This document shows, piece by piece, positions 53,156-60,926 of a stretch of 64,000 bases of DNA (positions are counted from its first letter, which is position 1; every line of letters begins with the position of its first letter). A program made the translations under genes and the position numbers. The stretch comes from Xylophilus sp. Leaf220 (GTDB lineage Bacteria > Pseudomonadota > Gammaproteobacteria > Burkholderiales > Burkholderiaceae_C): the NCBI RefSeq assembly GCF_001421705.1, contig NZ_LMKO01000001.1, positions 109,451 to 173,450 of the forward strand. The letters are read 5' to 3'. Under the pieces are notes generated by a model. That model was not told where the DNA came from and did not search any database. It worked only from the letters and a program-made list of their open reading frames with translations.

Positions 53156-55342
53156 ATGCACTCTCCCAGCGCTCTTTCGCCGGCCACGCGCTTCCGCTTC
53201 GCCCCCACCCTCCTCGTGCAATCGATCCGCCAATGCCTGGGCGTCGGCCTGGTGCTGGCGACCGCGGGCGTCGCCGCCCAGACGTCGACGGACGGATCGC
53301 GCCTCAAGGACGTCACCGTGTCGGACCAGGCCGAGGCCATCGGCGGACTGCAGAAGACCTACTCCGGCGGCCAGCTCGCCCGCGGCGGCGACCTAGGCAT
53401 CCTGGGCCGCACCGATCTGATGAACGTGCCGTTCAGCACGACCAACTACACCTCGGAGCTGATCCAGAACCAGCAGGCGCTCACCACCGCCGACGTGGTC
53501 ATGAACGACGCCTCGGTGCGCACGCTCCAGGCCCGAGGCGGCTTCGGCGACGACTTTCAGATTCGCGGCCTGACGGTCCAGAACACCGACCTGAGCCTGA
53601 ACGGACTGTTCGGCTTGGCACCGTCGACGCGTGTCCCGCTCGAAATGGTCGAACGGGTGGAAGTGCTCAAGGGTCCCGGCTCGCTCACGAACGGTGTCGG
53701 ACCCGGCGGCAGCGTCGGCGGCAGCATCAACGTGGTCACCAAGCGGGCCGGTGACGTTCCCCTGACCCGCCTGACCACCACCTACATGGGCAAGGCGCAG
53801 TTCGGAACGCATCTCGATCTAGGCCGTCGCTTCGGCGAGGACAACCAGTGGGGCGTCCGGTTCAACGGCTTGCTGCGCAATGGCGAGGGCAACATCGACG
53901 GCGGCCGCCAGCGTGCCGACGTCGCCGCGGTCGGCGTGGACTATGCCGGCAGCCGGCTGCGCTGGTCGTTCGACGCTTTCGCGACCGACGGCAAGACGGT
54001 CGGCTTCCGCCCGCAGACCGCGTTCCTGGCCGGCATCACCCAGATGCCGGCGGTGCCCAACCCGCGCGGCAGCTTCTACCCCGGCGCCGAACTCACCGAC
54101 GGCCAAAAGACCGCGATGACCCGGCTGGAGTACGACCTGAACGACAGCACCACCGCCTGGGGCGCGATCGGCTACAGCGACAGCTGGGGCGACCAGCATT
54201 TCCCGACCGCGGCACGCCGGGTGGATGCGCTGGGCAACTTCACCGTCAACAACGGCTACTACGACGCCTACAACAGGACCTCGTCCGCCGACACGGGCAT
54301 CCGCACCCGCTTCAACACCGGTGGCGTGAAGCACACGGTGGCCCTGGCGGCCAATTACCTGAACCAGGAAATCGGCTACTTCTACCAACTGACCAGCACG
54401 CCGGTCGCTTCGAACATCTACAACCCCGCACCTCTGCCTGCGATCAACTTCGCACGAGGCGAGCCGTCCAAGAGCAGCGAACTGAAGCACTACAGCGTCG
54501 CCCTCGCCGACACCATGGCCTTCGCCGACGACCGGGTGCTGCTCACCGTGGGCCTGCGCAACCAGACCATCGAGCAAACCGGCTACAACGTCCTGACCGG
54601 CGCGGTCAGCGGCACGCCGTACAAGGCGAGCGCGGTCACCCCGTTGGCGGGGTTGGTGTTCAAGGCGACGAAGGACATCTCGGTCTACACCAACTACACC
54701 TCCGGCCTGACGCGGGGCGGCATCGCCGGCGCCGGAACCGCCAATATCGGCGAAGTCTTCGCACCGCAGAAATCCAAGCAGCACGAAGTGGGCGTGAAAG
54801 TCGATTGGGGTCGCCTGATGACGCAGGCCGCGCTCTACGAGATCAAACGCCCCGCGTCGGTCACCGACCCGTTGACGCGCGTCTACAGCTTCGGTGGCGA
54901 ACAACGCAACCGCGGCCTGGAACTGAGCGCCTACGGCGAAGTGCAACGCGGCCTGCGGGTGATGGCCAGCGCCGCCTTCAACGACGCGGTGCTGACCCGT
55001 ACCGCGGGCGGCGTCAACCAGGGCAACGACGCGGCCGGCGTGCCCGACCACACCTACAACCTGGGCCTGGACTGGGACACACCGTGGGTGCAGGGCCTGA
55101 GCGTGAATGGCCGGGTGATCAGTACCGCGTCGACCTATGCGGACGCGACCAACCTGTTGCGCGCACCGTCGTGGACCCGGGTAGACCTGGGCGCCCGGTA
55201 CGCGACCCGTGTGGCCGGCAAGCCGGTCACCCTGCGCGCCAGCCTGGAAAACGCCTCGAACAAAGCCTATTGGGTCATCAGCAACTACGTGACGGTCGGC
55301 GCGCCCCGCACGCTCATGCTGTCGGCCGCGATCGATTTCTGA
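53156..55342 (+). CDS. TonB-dependent siderophore receptor
   Basis: The 728-residue outer-membrane receptor has a signal segment (LLVQSIRQCLGVGLVLATAGVAAQ, to about residue 42), a short TonB-box region (LKDVTVSDQAEAIGG), a plug domain (DVVMNDASVRTLQARGGFGDDFQIRGL; VERVEVLKGPGSLTNGVGPGGSVGGSINVVTKRA), and a 22-strand-type barrel ending LMLSAAIDF with terminal Phe. There is no N-terminal signalling domain, so FecIR-type surface signalling is not expected. ATG at 53156 lacks a clear ribosome binding site; it was chosen to place the signal peptide near the N-terminus. No siderophore synthesis genes are adjacent. Confidence 0.92.
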   Translation: MHSPSALSPATRFRFAPTLLVQSIRQCLGVGLVLATAGVAAQTSTDGSRLKDVTVSDQAEAIGGLQKTYSGGQLARGGDLGILGRTDLMNVPFSTTNYTSELIQNQQALTTADVVMNDASVRTLQARGGFGDDFQIRGLTVQNTDLSLNGLFGLAPSTRVPLEMVERVEVLKGPGSLTNGVGPGGSVGGSINVVTKRAGDVPLTRLTTTYMGKAQFGTHLDLGRRFGEDNQWGVRFNGLLRNGEGNIDGGRQRADVAAVGVDYAGSRLRWSFDAFATDGKTVGFRPQTAFLAGITQMPAVPNPRGSFYPGAELTDGQKTAMTRLEYDLNDSTTAWGAIGYSDSWGDQHFPTAARRVDALGNFTVNNGYYDAYNRTSSADTGIRTRFNTGGVKHTVALAANYLNQEIGYFYQLTSTPVASNIYNPAPLPAINFARGEPSKSSELKHYSVALADTMAFADDRVLLTVGLRNQTIEQTGYNVLTGAVSGTPYKASAVTPLAGLVFKATKDISVYTNYTSGLTRGGIAGAGTANIGEVFAPQKSKQHEVGVKVDWGRLMTQAALYEIKRPASVTDPLTRVYSFGGEQRNRGLELSAYGEVQRGLRVMASAAFNDAVLTRTAGGVNQGNDAAGVPDHTYNLGLDWDTPWVQGLSVNGRVISTASTYADATNLLRAPSWTRVDLGARYATRVAGKPVTLRASLENASNKAYWVISNYVTVGAPRTLMLSAAIDF

Positions 55343-55355
55343 TCGGTTCGGCATC

Positions 55356-55377
55356 GAGGCCGGCCCACGCCGGCCTC
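55356..55377. terminator. strong hairpin between convergent genes
   Basis: GAGGCCGGC and GCCGGCCTC around CCAC form a perfect 9-bp stem, 14 nt after the receptor stop and 58 nt from the kinase stop. The following TCTTCC is only weakly U-rich, so it is a probable, not certain, terminator. Confidence 0.55.
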
Positions 55378-55435
55378 TCTTCCGATGCACCGGTGCAACG
55401 CCGGTGCTTGCAGATGCCGCGGGCCGCCGTCCGCC

Positions 55436-57169
55436 CTAGCGCGGCAGGAACAGCACCCAGTACACCAGCAGCCCGTTCAGCAGCAGCGACACCGCCAGCC
55501 CGATCTTCCACAGCGCCGCCGGATCGCGCGCGACCAGCGGCGATGCGGGTGGCGCGGTGATCGGCCGGGAGGCGCCCCGCTCCAGCGCCAGCACCATCTC
55601 CTCGGCAGTTTCGAATCGCAGGCTGCCGTCGCGCGCGACCGCCTTCAGCACGACGTGGTCGAGCCAGATCGGCACTGCCGGGTTGCGGCGGCTGGGCGGC
55701 AGCGGGTCGCGCCAATAGCGGCCGCGCTGGTAGGGCACCACCTCGCCGTACGGCAGCGCGCCGGTCAGCAGCTGGTAGAGCGTCACGCCCAGGGCGAACA
55801 GGTCGCTCTGCGCGTCGGCGGGCCGTGGCGGATCGTCCCACTGCTCCGGGTTGATGTAGCTCGGGGTGCCGGCATGCAGGGCGCGGGTGGCGGCGGGCTC
55901 GCGGCCGCTGAGGGCCACGCCCAGGTCCAGCACCCGCATGCTGCCGTCTTCGCCCTGGTGCAGGTTGGCCGGCTTGATGTCGCGGTGGATCACGCCCTGC
56001 CGGTGCAGCTGGCCCAGGGTGCGCGCCACCGGCAGGGCGATGGCCACGGCCTGGGCCGGGCTGGGGCGCTGGCCGCGGTCGAGCATCTGCTGCAGCGTCT
56101 CGCCGCCGTGCCAGTCGTAGAGCAGGTAGAAGGCGGTGGCCGGACCGGTGGGCGCCGCGCCGTGCAGTCGCACCAGGTGGTCGGCGGCGCGGCCGCCCTG
56201 CATGCGGCGGGCCAGCCAGGCCTCGTGGGCCAGGGTGGCGCGCTCTTCGGCGTCGTGGGCGCGGGAGGGTTGCAGCGTCTTCAGCGCATAGAGCCGCCGG
56301 GTCTGGGCGTCGCGCACCTGGTAGAGCCGGGCCACGCCGCCGTCGGAAACCAGCGCGGTGACGGTCAGGCCGTCGAGCGTGTCGCCCACCTTCAGAGGCG
56401 GCGGCACCGGCAGCTCCGACGCGCGCAACTGGGCGTCGTGCAGCGTGGCGGTGGCGGCGCCGCGCACGCGCAGCACCAGGGCGGTCGCGTCGTCGCCGCT
56501 GCCGCGCTGGCGGGCCGCGTCGACCAGCGCCTGGCTGATCGACTGCGCATCGGCGCCTTCCAGCGGCGGCTGCGCCAGCACGGCGATGTCGCGCTCCGAC
56601 AGGCTGCCGTGCACCCCGTCGGTCAGCAGCACGAACAGGTCGCCGGTCTGCGCCTCGCCCTGCCGGTAGTCGACCACCAACCGGTCGTCGGCACCGATGC
56701 TGCGGGTCAGCTGGTGGGCGAAATCCGGATGGGCCACCGTATGGTCGGTGGTCAGCAGTTCCAGCGCGCCGCCACGCAGCAGGTAGGCGCGGGTGTCGCC
56801 CACATGGGCGAGTGCGTACGACTGGCCGCGCAGCACCAGGGCGGTGAGCGTGGTCAGCCCCAGGGCCGGCGCGCGGCGCCGGTTGATGCCCGCCAGCCAC
56901 GCGTTCTGCGCGGCGATGATCCGGTCGAGCGCCACCGTCGTGTCCCAGGTGGCGGGCGTGCCGAAATAGTCGCGCACCAGGCTGGTCACCGTGGTCTGCG
57001 CCGCCTCGCGCCCCATGCCGCCGGCACTCACGCCGTCGGCGATCGCCGCGATCGCACCGCGCTGGTCCTCGCCATCGTCGCCCGCCATCGCGGCGGCGAA
57101 GTCCTCGTTGGCACCGCCGCCACGGCCCGCGGCGAGCGAGGCGAAGCCGATGTCGAGATCGAAGCTCAT
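55436..57169 (-). CDS. bifunctional PP2C-type phosphatase / serine-threonine protein kinase, membrane-anchored
   Basis: The 577-residue protein fuses a PP2C phosphatase domain (residues 1-240: ADGVSAGGMGREAA, AHVGDTRAYLLRGG, LLTDGVHGSLSERD, GSGDDATALVLRV) to a Hanks-type kinase (about 265-540: VSDGGVARLYQVRD as Gly-rich loop, YALKTLQ with the ATP Lys, catalytic loop VIHRDIKPANLH, and DLG in place of DFG, then GTPSYINPEQW). One transmembrane helix near the C-terminus (WKIGLAVSLLLNGLLVYWVLF) anchors it. Homologues lie beside nitrate transporter and nirB genes in other proteobacteria, e.g. Pseudomonas, suggesting a role in nitrate assimilation; here it points against nirBD. Its ATG overlaps the stop of a possible 33-codon leader ORF and lacks its own ribosome binding site. 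Confidence 0.93.
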   Translation of the reverse strand: MSFDLDIGFASLAAGRGGGANEDFAAAMAGDDGEDQRGAIAAIADGVSAGGMGREAAQTTVTSLVRDYFGTPATWDTTVALDRIIAAQNAWLAGINRRRAPALGLTTLTALVLRGQSYALAHVGDTRAYLLRGGALELLTTDHTVAHPDFAHQLTRSIGADDRLVVDYRQGEAQTGDLFVLLTDGVHGSLSERDIAVLAQPPLEGADAQSISQALVDAARQRGSGDDATALVLRVRGAATATLHDAQLRASELPVPPPLKVGDTLDGLTVTALVSDGGVARLYQVRDAQTRRLYALKTLQPSRAHDAEERATLAHEAWLARRMQGGRAADHLVRLHGAAPTGPATAFYLLYDWHGGETLQQMLDRGQRPSPAQAVAIALPVARTLGQLHRQGVIHRDIKPANLHQGEDGSMRVLDLGVALSGREPAATRALHAGTPSYINPEQWDDPPRPADAQSDLFALGVTLYQLLTGALPYGEVVPYQRGRYWRDPLPPSRRNPAVPIWLDHVVLKAVARDGSLRFETAEEMVLALERGASRPITAPPASPLVARDPAALWKIGLAVSLLLNGLLVYWVLFLPR

Positions 57170-57267
57170 GTCGATCGTTCGTGTCGCCGCAGGCGGAGAG
57201 CAGCAAGCCCTACGGGCATCGGCATGGCCTGACCGACACCCGGGCCAGCACGGTAACACGCGGGCAT
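57166..57267 (-). CDS. possible 33-residue leader ORF coupled to the kinase/phosphatase gene
   Basis: ATG at 57267 follows AGGAG by 4 nt on the minus strand and opens a 33-residue frame (MPACYRAGPGVGQAMPMP, ending RRHERST). Its TGA overlaps the ATG of the kinase gene (ATGA, 57166-57169), a typical coupling arrangement, while the kinase start itself has no ribosome binding site. The product has no recognisable domain. The ribosome binding site lies at the edge of a copy of the dispersed palindrome. Confidence 0.35.
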   Translation of the reverse strand: MPACYRAGPGVGQAMPMPVGLAALRLRRHERST

Positions 57268-57270
57268 ATC

Positions 57271-57290
57271 GCTCCTATCTTGATAGCTGA
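57271..57290 (-). repeat. dispersed GCTATC palindrome, copy 7
   Basis: The minus strand reads TCAGCTATCAAGATAGGAGC, sharing TCAGCTATCAA with the copy in tilS. It lies between the kinase and toxin genes. Confidence 0.5.
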
Positions 57291-57343
57291 CGGCCGGCGC
57301 ATGGCGGCGGCTACAGACACTTTTTTATTCGAGGCCAGCACCC

Positions 57344-57664
57344 TCACTTGCGACCGTAGGTCGCGTCGTGGTCGGGCGCGATGGTCAAAAAGCGCATGAA
57401 ATCGCCGTCCCGGTAGGCGGTGCAGCGGCGCGCCTGGGTGATGCGCAACGCGTAGATCGCATCGACGCCCGCCGGCGGCGCGACACTCGCGATCTTCTCC
57501 CACTTCAAGCCGTTGTCCCGGTACAGCTGGGCCCAGGTGAGTTGCCGTATTTTCTTGAGGGTGTCGAGGGCGGCATGGCGATCGGGCTTTTGCAGGTGAA
57601 GCAGGTTTTCCTGGAAGACGGGATTGTTCAGGTCCAACCTCACCAACGCGTCGCCGGCGGCCAT
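57344..57664 (-). CDS. putative toxin of a type II toxin-antitoxin pair
   Basis: The 106-residue protein has an N-terminal helical part (FQENLLHLQKPDRHAALDTLKKIRQLTWAQLYR) and a C-terminal strand-rich part (YALRITQARRCTAYRDGDFMRFLTIAPDHDATYG), the order of a RelE/ParE-like fold. Its ATG overlaps the stop of the AbrB-like gene upstream (ATGA, 57664), as is usual when antitoxin precedes toxin. Family membership is inferred from pattern and context; catalytic residues cannot be assigned. Confidence 0.65.
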   Translation of the reverse strand: MAAGDALVRLDLNNPVFQENLLHLQKPDRHAALDTLKKIRQLTWAQLYRDNGLKWEKIASVAPPAGVDAIYALRITQARRCTAYRDGDFMRFLTIAPDHDATYGRK

Positions 57665-57942
57665 CAGCGCTTGGCCCCCAATACGTCCAACACTGCGTCC
57701 GCCTGGGCGTCGGAGGCGGGATGGGCTGCCGCCCAGTCCAGTGCGCGGCGCAGGTCGGCCGCCGTCTCCTCCCGGTGAAGCCAGCGCTCGTTGTCGGGTA
57801 CGACCGTCGCGGTGCGGATCAGCCAGACACCGGCCTCCCGCTCTTCGACCAGCACTTGGCGCCCGGCGAACTGCTTGCCAAGGGAAATTTGCCCGTTAGC
57901 TCCGACGACCTTCACGCTTGCCGTGGCTTGTGTGATCTGCAT
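57664..57942 (-). CDS. putative antitoxin with AbrB/MazE-like N-terminus
   Basis: The 92-residue protein starts ITQATASVKVVGANGQISLGKQFAGRQVLVEEREAGVWLIRTATVVP, resembling a swapped-hairpin AbrB/MazE DNA-binding domain (ISLGKQFAGRQVLVEE). A C-terminal helical half (DLRRALDWAAAHPASD) could bind the toxin. A sigma-70-type promoter and a palindromic operator lie directly upstream, consistent with autorepression. ATG at 57942 is preferred over GTG at 57963. Confidence 0.65.
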   Translation of the reverse strand: MQITQATASVKVVGANGQISLGKQFAGRQVLVEEREAGVWLIRTATVVPDNERWLHREETAADLRRALDWAAAHPASDAQADAVLDVLGAKR

Positions 57943-57959
57943 GATAAAACTTTTGTGCT

Positions 57960-57974
57960 GCACGAAAATCGTGC
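57960..57974. promoter_or_regulatory. palindromic operator of the toxin-antitoxin unit
   Basis: GCACGA and TCGTGC flank AAA, a perfect 15-bp palindrome between the -10 element and the antitoxin start, at the expected place for autorepressor binding. Confidence 0.6.
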
Positions 57975-57983
57975 GTTGGTGCC

Positions 57984-58012
57984 ATTGTAATTAAAGCAAT
58001 CAGATAGTTCAA
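57984..58012 (-). promoter_or_regulatory. sigma-70 promoter of the toxin-antitoxin unit
   Basis: On the minus strand TTGAAC (58007-58012) and TACAAT (57984-57989) are separated by exactly 17 nt in a locally AT-rich stretch, 42 nt upstream of the antitoxin ATG. Confidence 0.7.
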
Positions 58013-58258
58013 TGTGGGCATAAGGACCGGCGGTGCGCCCGATCGTGGCAGGCACCCGTCGGCTAGACCTTGTCGAAAAGCGGCAAGCCAGGGCGGACAG
58101 CTGGCCCGGCATAGCCAAGATGCTTTCGGTCGCATCGCCTCCGGACGGTGCATGTCGCAGCGCACCAATCTGAGGCGATCGCACCGGGACCCGTGCTGCA
58201 CCCGCACGCTCACGTGGCACCGCCCGGCGTGGTTCTCCGATCGCAATGCCGAATTCGC

Positions 58259-58275
58259 TGGCACACCTCTTGCAT
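58259..58275 (+). promoter_or_regulatory. sigma-54 promoter of nirBD-nasA
   Basis: TGGCACACCTCTTGCAT is a perfect -24/-12 match (TGGCAC, 5 nt, TTGCAT), GG at 58260-58261 and GC at 58272-58273. The first ANTAR hairpin starts 22 nt beyond the GC. The region 58013-58258 upstream has several GTGC/GCAC half-sites but no clear NtrC palindrome, and no gene. Confidence 0.82.
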
Positions 58276-58295
58276 CGATCCCTCCATAGGCTCTG

Positions 58296-58386
58296 CGCGG
58301 CAATGGCGTCGCGAAGGGCTCGAGGACAAAGGCGTCCGCATGTCGTACCAGCCCCCGCTGGCCACGGTCCATGCGGACGCCTTTTT
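58296..58386 (+). promoter_or_regulatory. ANTAR two-hairpin leader and terminator upstream of nirB
   Basis: Hairpin 1 (58296-58313) has arms CGCGGC and GTCGCG around loop AATGGC. Hairpin 2 (58324-58337) has arms GGAC and GTCC around loop AAAGGC. The terminator 5' arm starts in loop 2 (AAAGGCGTCCGCATG, 58328-58342) and pairs with CATGCGGACGCCTTT at 58370-58384, followed by T. The layout repeats the two other leaders and ends 32 nt before the nirB start. Confidence 0.88.
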
Positions 58387-58417
58387 CGTTTTCAGGATGG
58401 CCCCACGGAGGACCTGT

Positions 58418-60889
58418 ATGGACATGCGCGTAAAGAAGCAGAAGCTGGTGTTGGTCGGCAACGGAATGGCCGGCGTGCGCACGCTCGAAGAGCTGCTGAA
58501 GATCGACCCCGACCTCTACGAGATCACCGTCTTCGGCGCCGAGCCGCACCCCAACTACAACCGCATCCTGCTCTCCCCGGTACTGGCGGGCGAGCAGACG
58601 GTCGAGGAGATCGTGCTCAACCCGTGGTCGTGGTACGAAGAGAACGGCATCACGGTGCACGCCGGCCGCAAGGTCACCGAGATCGACCGGGTCAGGCGCG
58701 TGGTGCGGGCCGACGACGGCACCGAGGCCCCGTACGACCGGCTGCTGCTCTGCACCGGCTCCAACCCGTTCATGCTGCCGGTGCCGGGCGCCCAGCTCGA
58801 GGGCGTGATCGCCTACCGCGACATCGCCGACACCAACACGATGATCGAGACCGCCAAGACGCACAAGCATGCGGTGGTGATCGGCGGCGGCCTGCTGGGC
58901 CTAGAGGCTGCCAACGGCCTGATGCTGCGCGGCATGATCGTGGTGGTGGTGCACAACAGCGGCTGGCTGATGGAGCGCCAGCTCGACGACGTGGCCGGCA
59001 GCATGCTGCGCAAGTCGCTCGAAGACCGCGGCCTGCAGTTCCGCCTGAACGCCCACACCCAGGAGCTGGTGGGCGACAGCGAAGACGGCAAGGGCGGCCG
59101 GGTGAAGGCGATCCGCTTCAAGGACGGCTCCGAAGACCCGGCCGACCTGGTGGTGATGGCCGTCGGCATCCGCCCCAACACCGCGCTGGCCGAGAAGAGC
59201 CGGCTGCACTGCAACCGCGGCATCGTCGTCACCGACACGCTGCAGACGGTGACCGATGCGCGCATCTACGCGGTCGGCGAATGCGCCGCCCACCGCGGCA
59301 TCGCCTACGGCCTGGTGGCGCCGCTGTTCGAGCAGGCCAAGGTCGCCGCCAACCACCTGGCCGAGATGGGCATCGGCCGCTACCTCGGATCGCTCACCTC
59401 CACCAAGCTGAAGGTGACCGGCATCGACCTCTTCAGTGCCGGCGAATTCATGGGCGGCGAAGGCACCGAGGAGATCGTGATGAGCGACCCCTTCGGCGGC
59501 GTCTACAAGAAGCTGGTGATCAAGGACGACAAGCTGGTCGGCGCCTGCCTCTACGGCGACACGGTCGACGGCAGCTACTACTTCAAGCTGCTGCGCGAAG
59601 GCCGCAGCGTGAGCGACATCCGCGACCGCCTGATGTTCGGCGAATCCAACCTGGGCGACACCGGCCACCAGGGCCAGAACAAGGCCGCCGCGATGGCCGA
59701 TACCGACGAGGTCTGCGGCTGCAACGGCGTGACCAAGGGCGCCGTCTGCAAGGCGATCAAGGAGAAGGGCCTGTTCACCCTGGAGGACGTGCGCAAGCAC
59801 ACCAAGGCCAGCGCGTCCTGCGGCTCCTGCACCGGCCTGGTCGAGCAGATCATCATGTTCACCGCGGGCGGCGACTACTCGTCCACGCCCAAGAAGAAGG
59901 CCCTCTGCGGCTGCACCGACCACAGCCACCAGGAAGTGCGCGACGCGATCCGCAAGGAGCACCTGACCAGCATGGCCGAGGTGCAGCGCACCCTCGGCTG
60001 GAAGACGCCCAACGGCTGCGCCACCTGCCGCCCGGCGCTCAACTACTACCTGATCAGCACCTTCCCGAAGGAGGCGAAGGACGATCCGCAGAGCCGCTTC
60101 ATCAACGAACGCAGCCACGCCAACATCCAGAAGGACGGCACCTATTCGGTCATTCCCCGCATGTGGGGCGGCACCACCACCGCGGCCGACCTGCGCCGCA
60201 TCGCCGACGTGGCCGACAAGTACGCGATCCCCACCGTCAAGGTCACCGGCGGCCAGCGCATCGACCTGCTGGGCGTCAAGAAGGAAGACCTGCAGGGCGT
60301 CTGGGCCGACCTGGGCATGCCGAGCGGCCTGGCCTATGCCAAGGCGCTGCGCACGGTCAAGACCTGCGTCGGCAGCGAATGGTGCCGCTTCGGCACGCAG
60401 GACAGCACGCAGCTCGGCAAGGACCTGGAGCGTGCGCTGTGGGCGATGTATGCGCCGCACAAGGTCAAGCTGGCCGTCTCGGGCTGCCCTCGCAACTGCG
60501 CCGAATCGGGCATCAAAGACGTCGGCATCATCGGCGTCGATTCGGGCTGGGAGATGTACGTCGGCGGCAACGGCGGCATCAAGACCGAGGTGGCCCACTT
60601 CTTCGTGAAGGTCAAGACCGCCGAGGAAGTGATGGAATTCGCCGGCGCCTTCCTTCAGCTCTACCGCGAAGAGGGCTGGTACCTGGAGCGCACGGTGCAC
60701 TACATCGGCCGGGTGGGCCTGGACTACGTCAAGAAGAAGATCCTCGACGACGAGGCCAACCGCAAGGCGCTGTGGGAGCGGCTGCAGTTCTCGCTCGACG
60801 GCGCGCCCGACCCGTGGCTCGAATCGGCCAAGGCATCGGTCGACACCCGCCAGTTCACGCCGGTCATCCCGATCGCCGTGGCCGTCTGA
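58418..60889 (+). CDS. nirB: assimilatory nitrite reductase [NAD(P)H] large subunit
   Basis: The 823-residue enzyme reduces nitrite to ammonium in the cytoplasm. Order of domains: FAD fold (KLVLVGNGMAGVRTLEEL at 9), NAD(P)H fold (AVVIGGGLLGLEAANGL near 150), BFD-type [2Fe-2S] Cys (CGCNGVTKGAVC near 430 and CGSCTGL), and the sulfite/nitrite reductase domain with siroheme-[4Fe-4S] ligands Cys650, Cys656, Cys690 and Cys694 (CVGSEWC; CPRNC). ATG at 58418 has GGAGG 7 nt upstream; an in-frame ATG at 58397 lies before that site. It follows the third ANTAR leader. Confidence 0.97.
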   Translation: MDMRVKKQKLVLVGNGMAGVRTLEELLKIDPDLYEITVFGAEPHPNYNRILLSPVLAGEQTVEEIVLNPWSWYEENGITVHAGRKVTEIDRVRRVVRADDGTEAPYDRLLLCTGSNPFMLPVPGAQLEGVIAYRDIADTNTMIETAKTHKHAVVIGGGLLGLEAANGLMLRGMIVVVVHNSGWLMERQLDDVAGSMLRKSLEDRGLQFRLNAHTQELVGDSEDGKGGRVKAIRFKDGSEDPADLVVMAVGIRPNTALAEKSRLHCNRGIVVTDTLQTVTDARIYAVGECAAHRGIAYGLVAPLFEQAKVAANHLAEMGIGRYLGSLTSTKLKVTGIDLFSAGEFMGGEGTEEIVMSDPFGGVYKKLVIKDDKLVGACLYGDTVDGSYYFKLLREGRSVSDIRDRLMFGESNLGDTGHQGQNKAAAMADTDEVCGCNGVTKGAVCKAIKEKGLFTLEDVRKHTKASASCGSCTGLVEQIIMFTAGGDYSSTPKKKALCGCTDHSHQEVRDAIRKEHLTSMAEVQRTLGWKTPNGCATCRPALNYYLISTFPKEAKDDPQSRFINERSHANIQKDGTYSVIPRMWGGTTTAADLRRIADVADKYAIPTVKVTGGQRIDLLGVKKEDLQGVWADLGMPSGLAYAKALRTVKTCVGSEWCRFGTQDSTQLGKDLERALWAMYAPHKVKLAVSGCPRNCAESGIKDVGIIGVDSGWEMYVGGNGGIKTEVAHFFVKVKTAEEVMEFAGAFLQLYREEGWYLERTVHYIGRVGLDYVKKKILDDEANRKALWERLQFSLDGAPDPWLESAKASVDTRQFTPVIPIAVAV

Positions 60890-60892
60890 ACG

Positions 60893-60912
60893 CCGCACCG
60901 CACCGCACCGCA
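60893..60912. repeat. four tandem CCGCA units between nirB and nirD
   Basis: Four perfect CCGCA pentamers lie in the 37-nt nirB-nirD gap, just before the nirD ribosome binding site (AAGG at 60917-60920). Confidence 0.8.
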
Positions 60913-60926
60913 CCACAAGGAACCCC

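Noticed and set aside
58181-58196. GCAC and GTGC 8 nt apart upstream of nirB as an NtrC enhancer
   Set aside because: The spacing is one base longer than the consensus and the flanks do not match; left as unproven.
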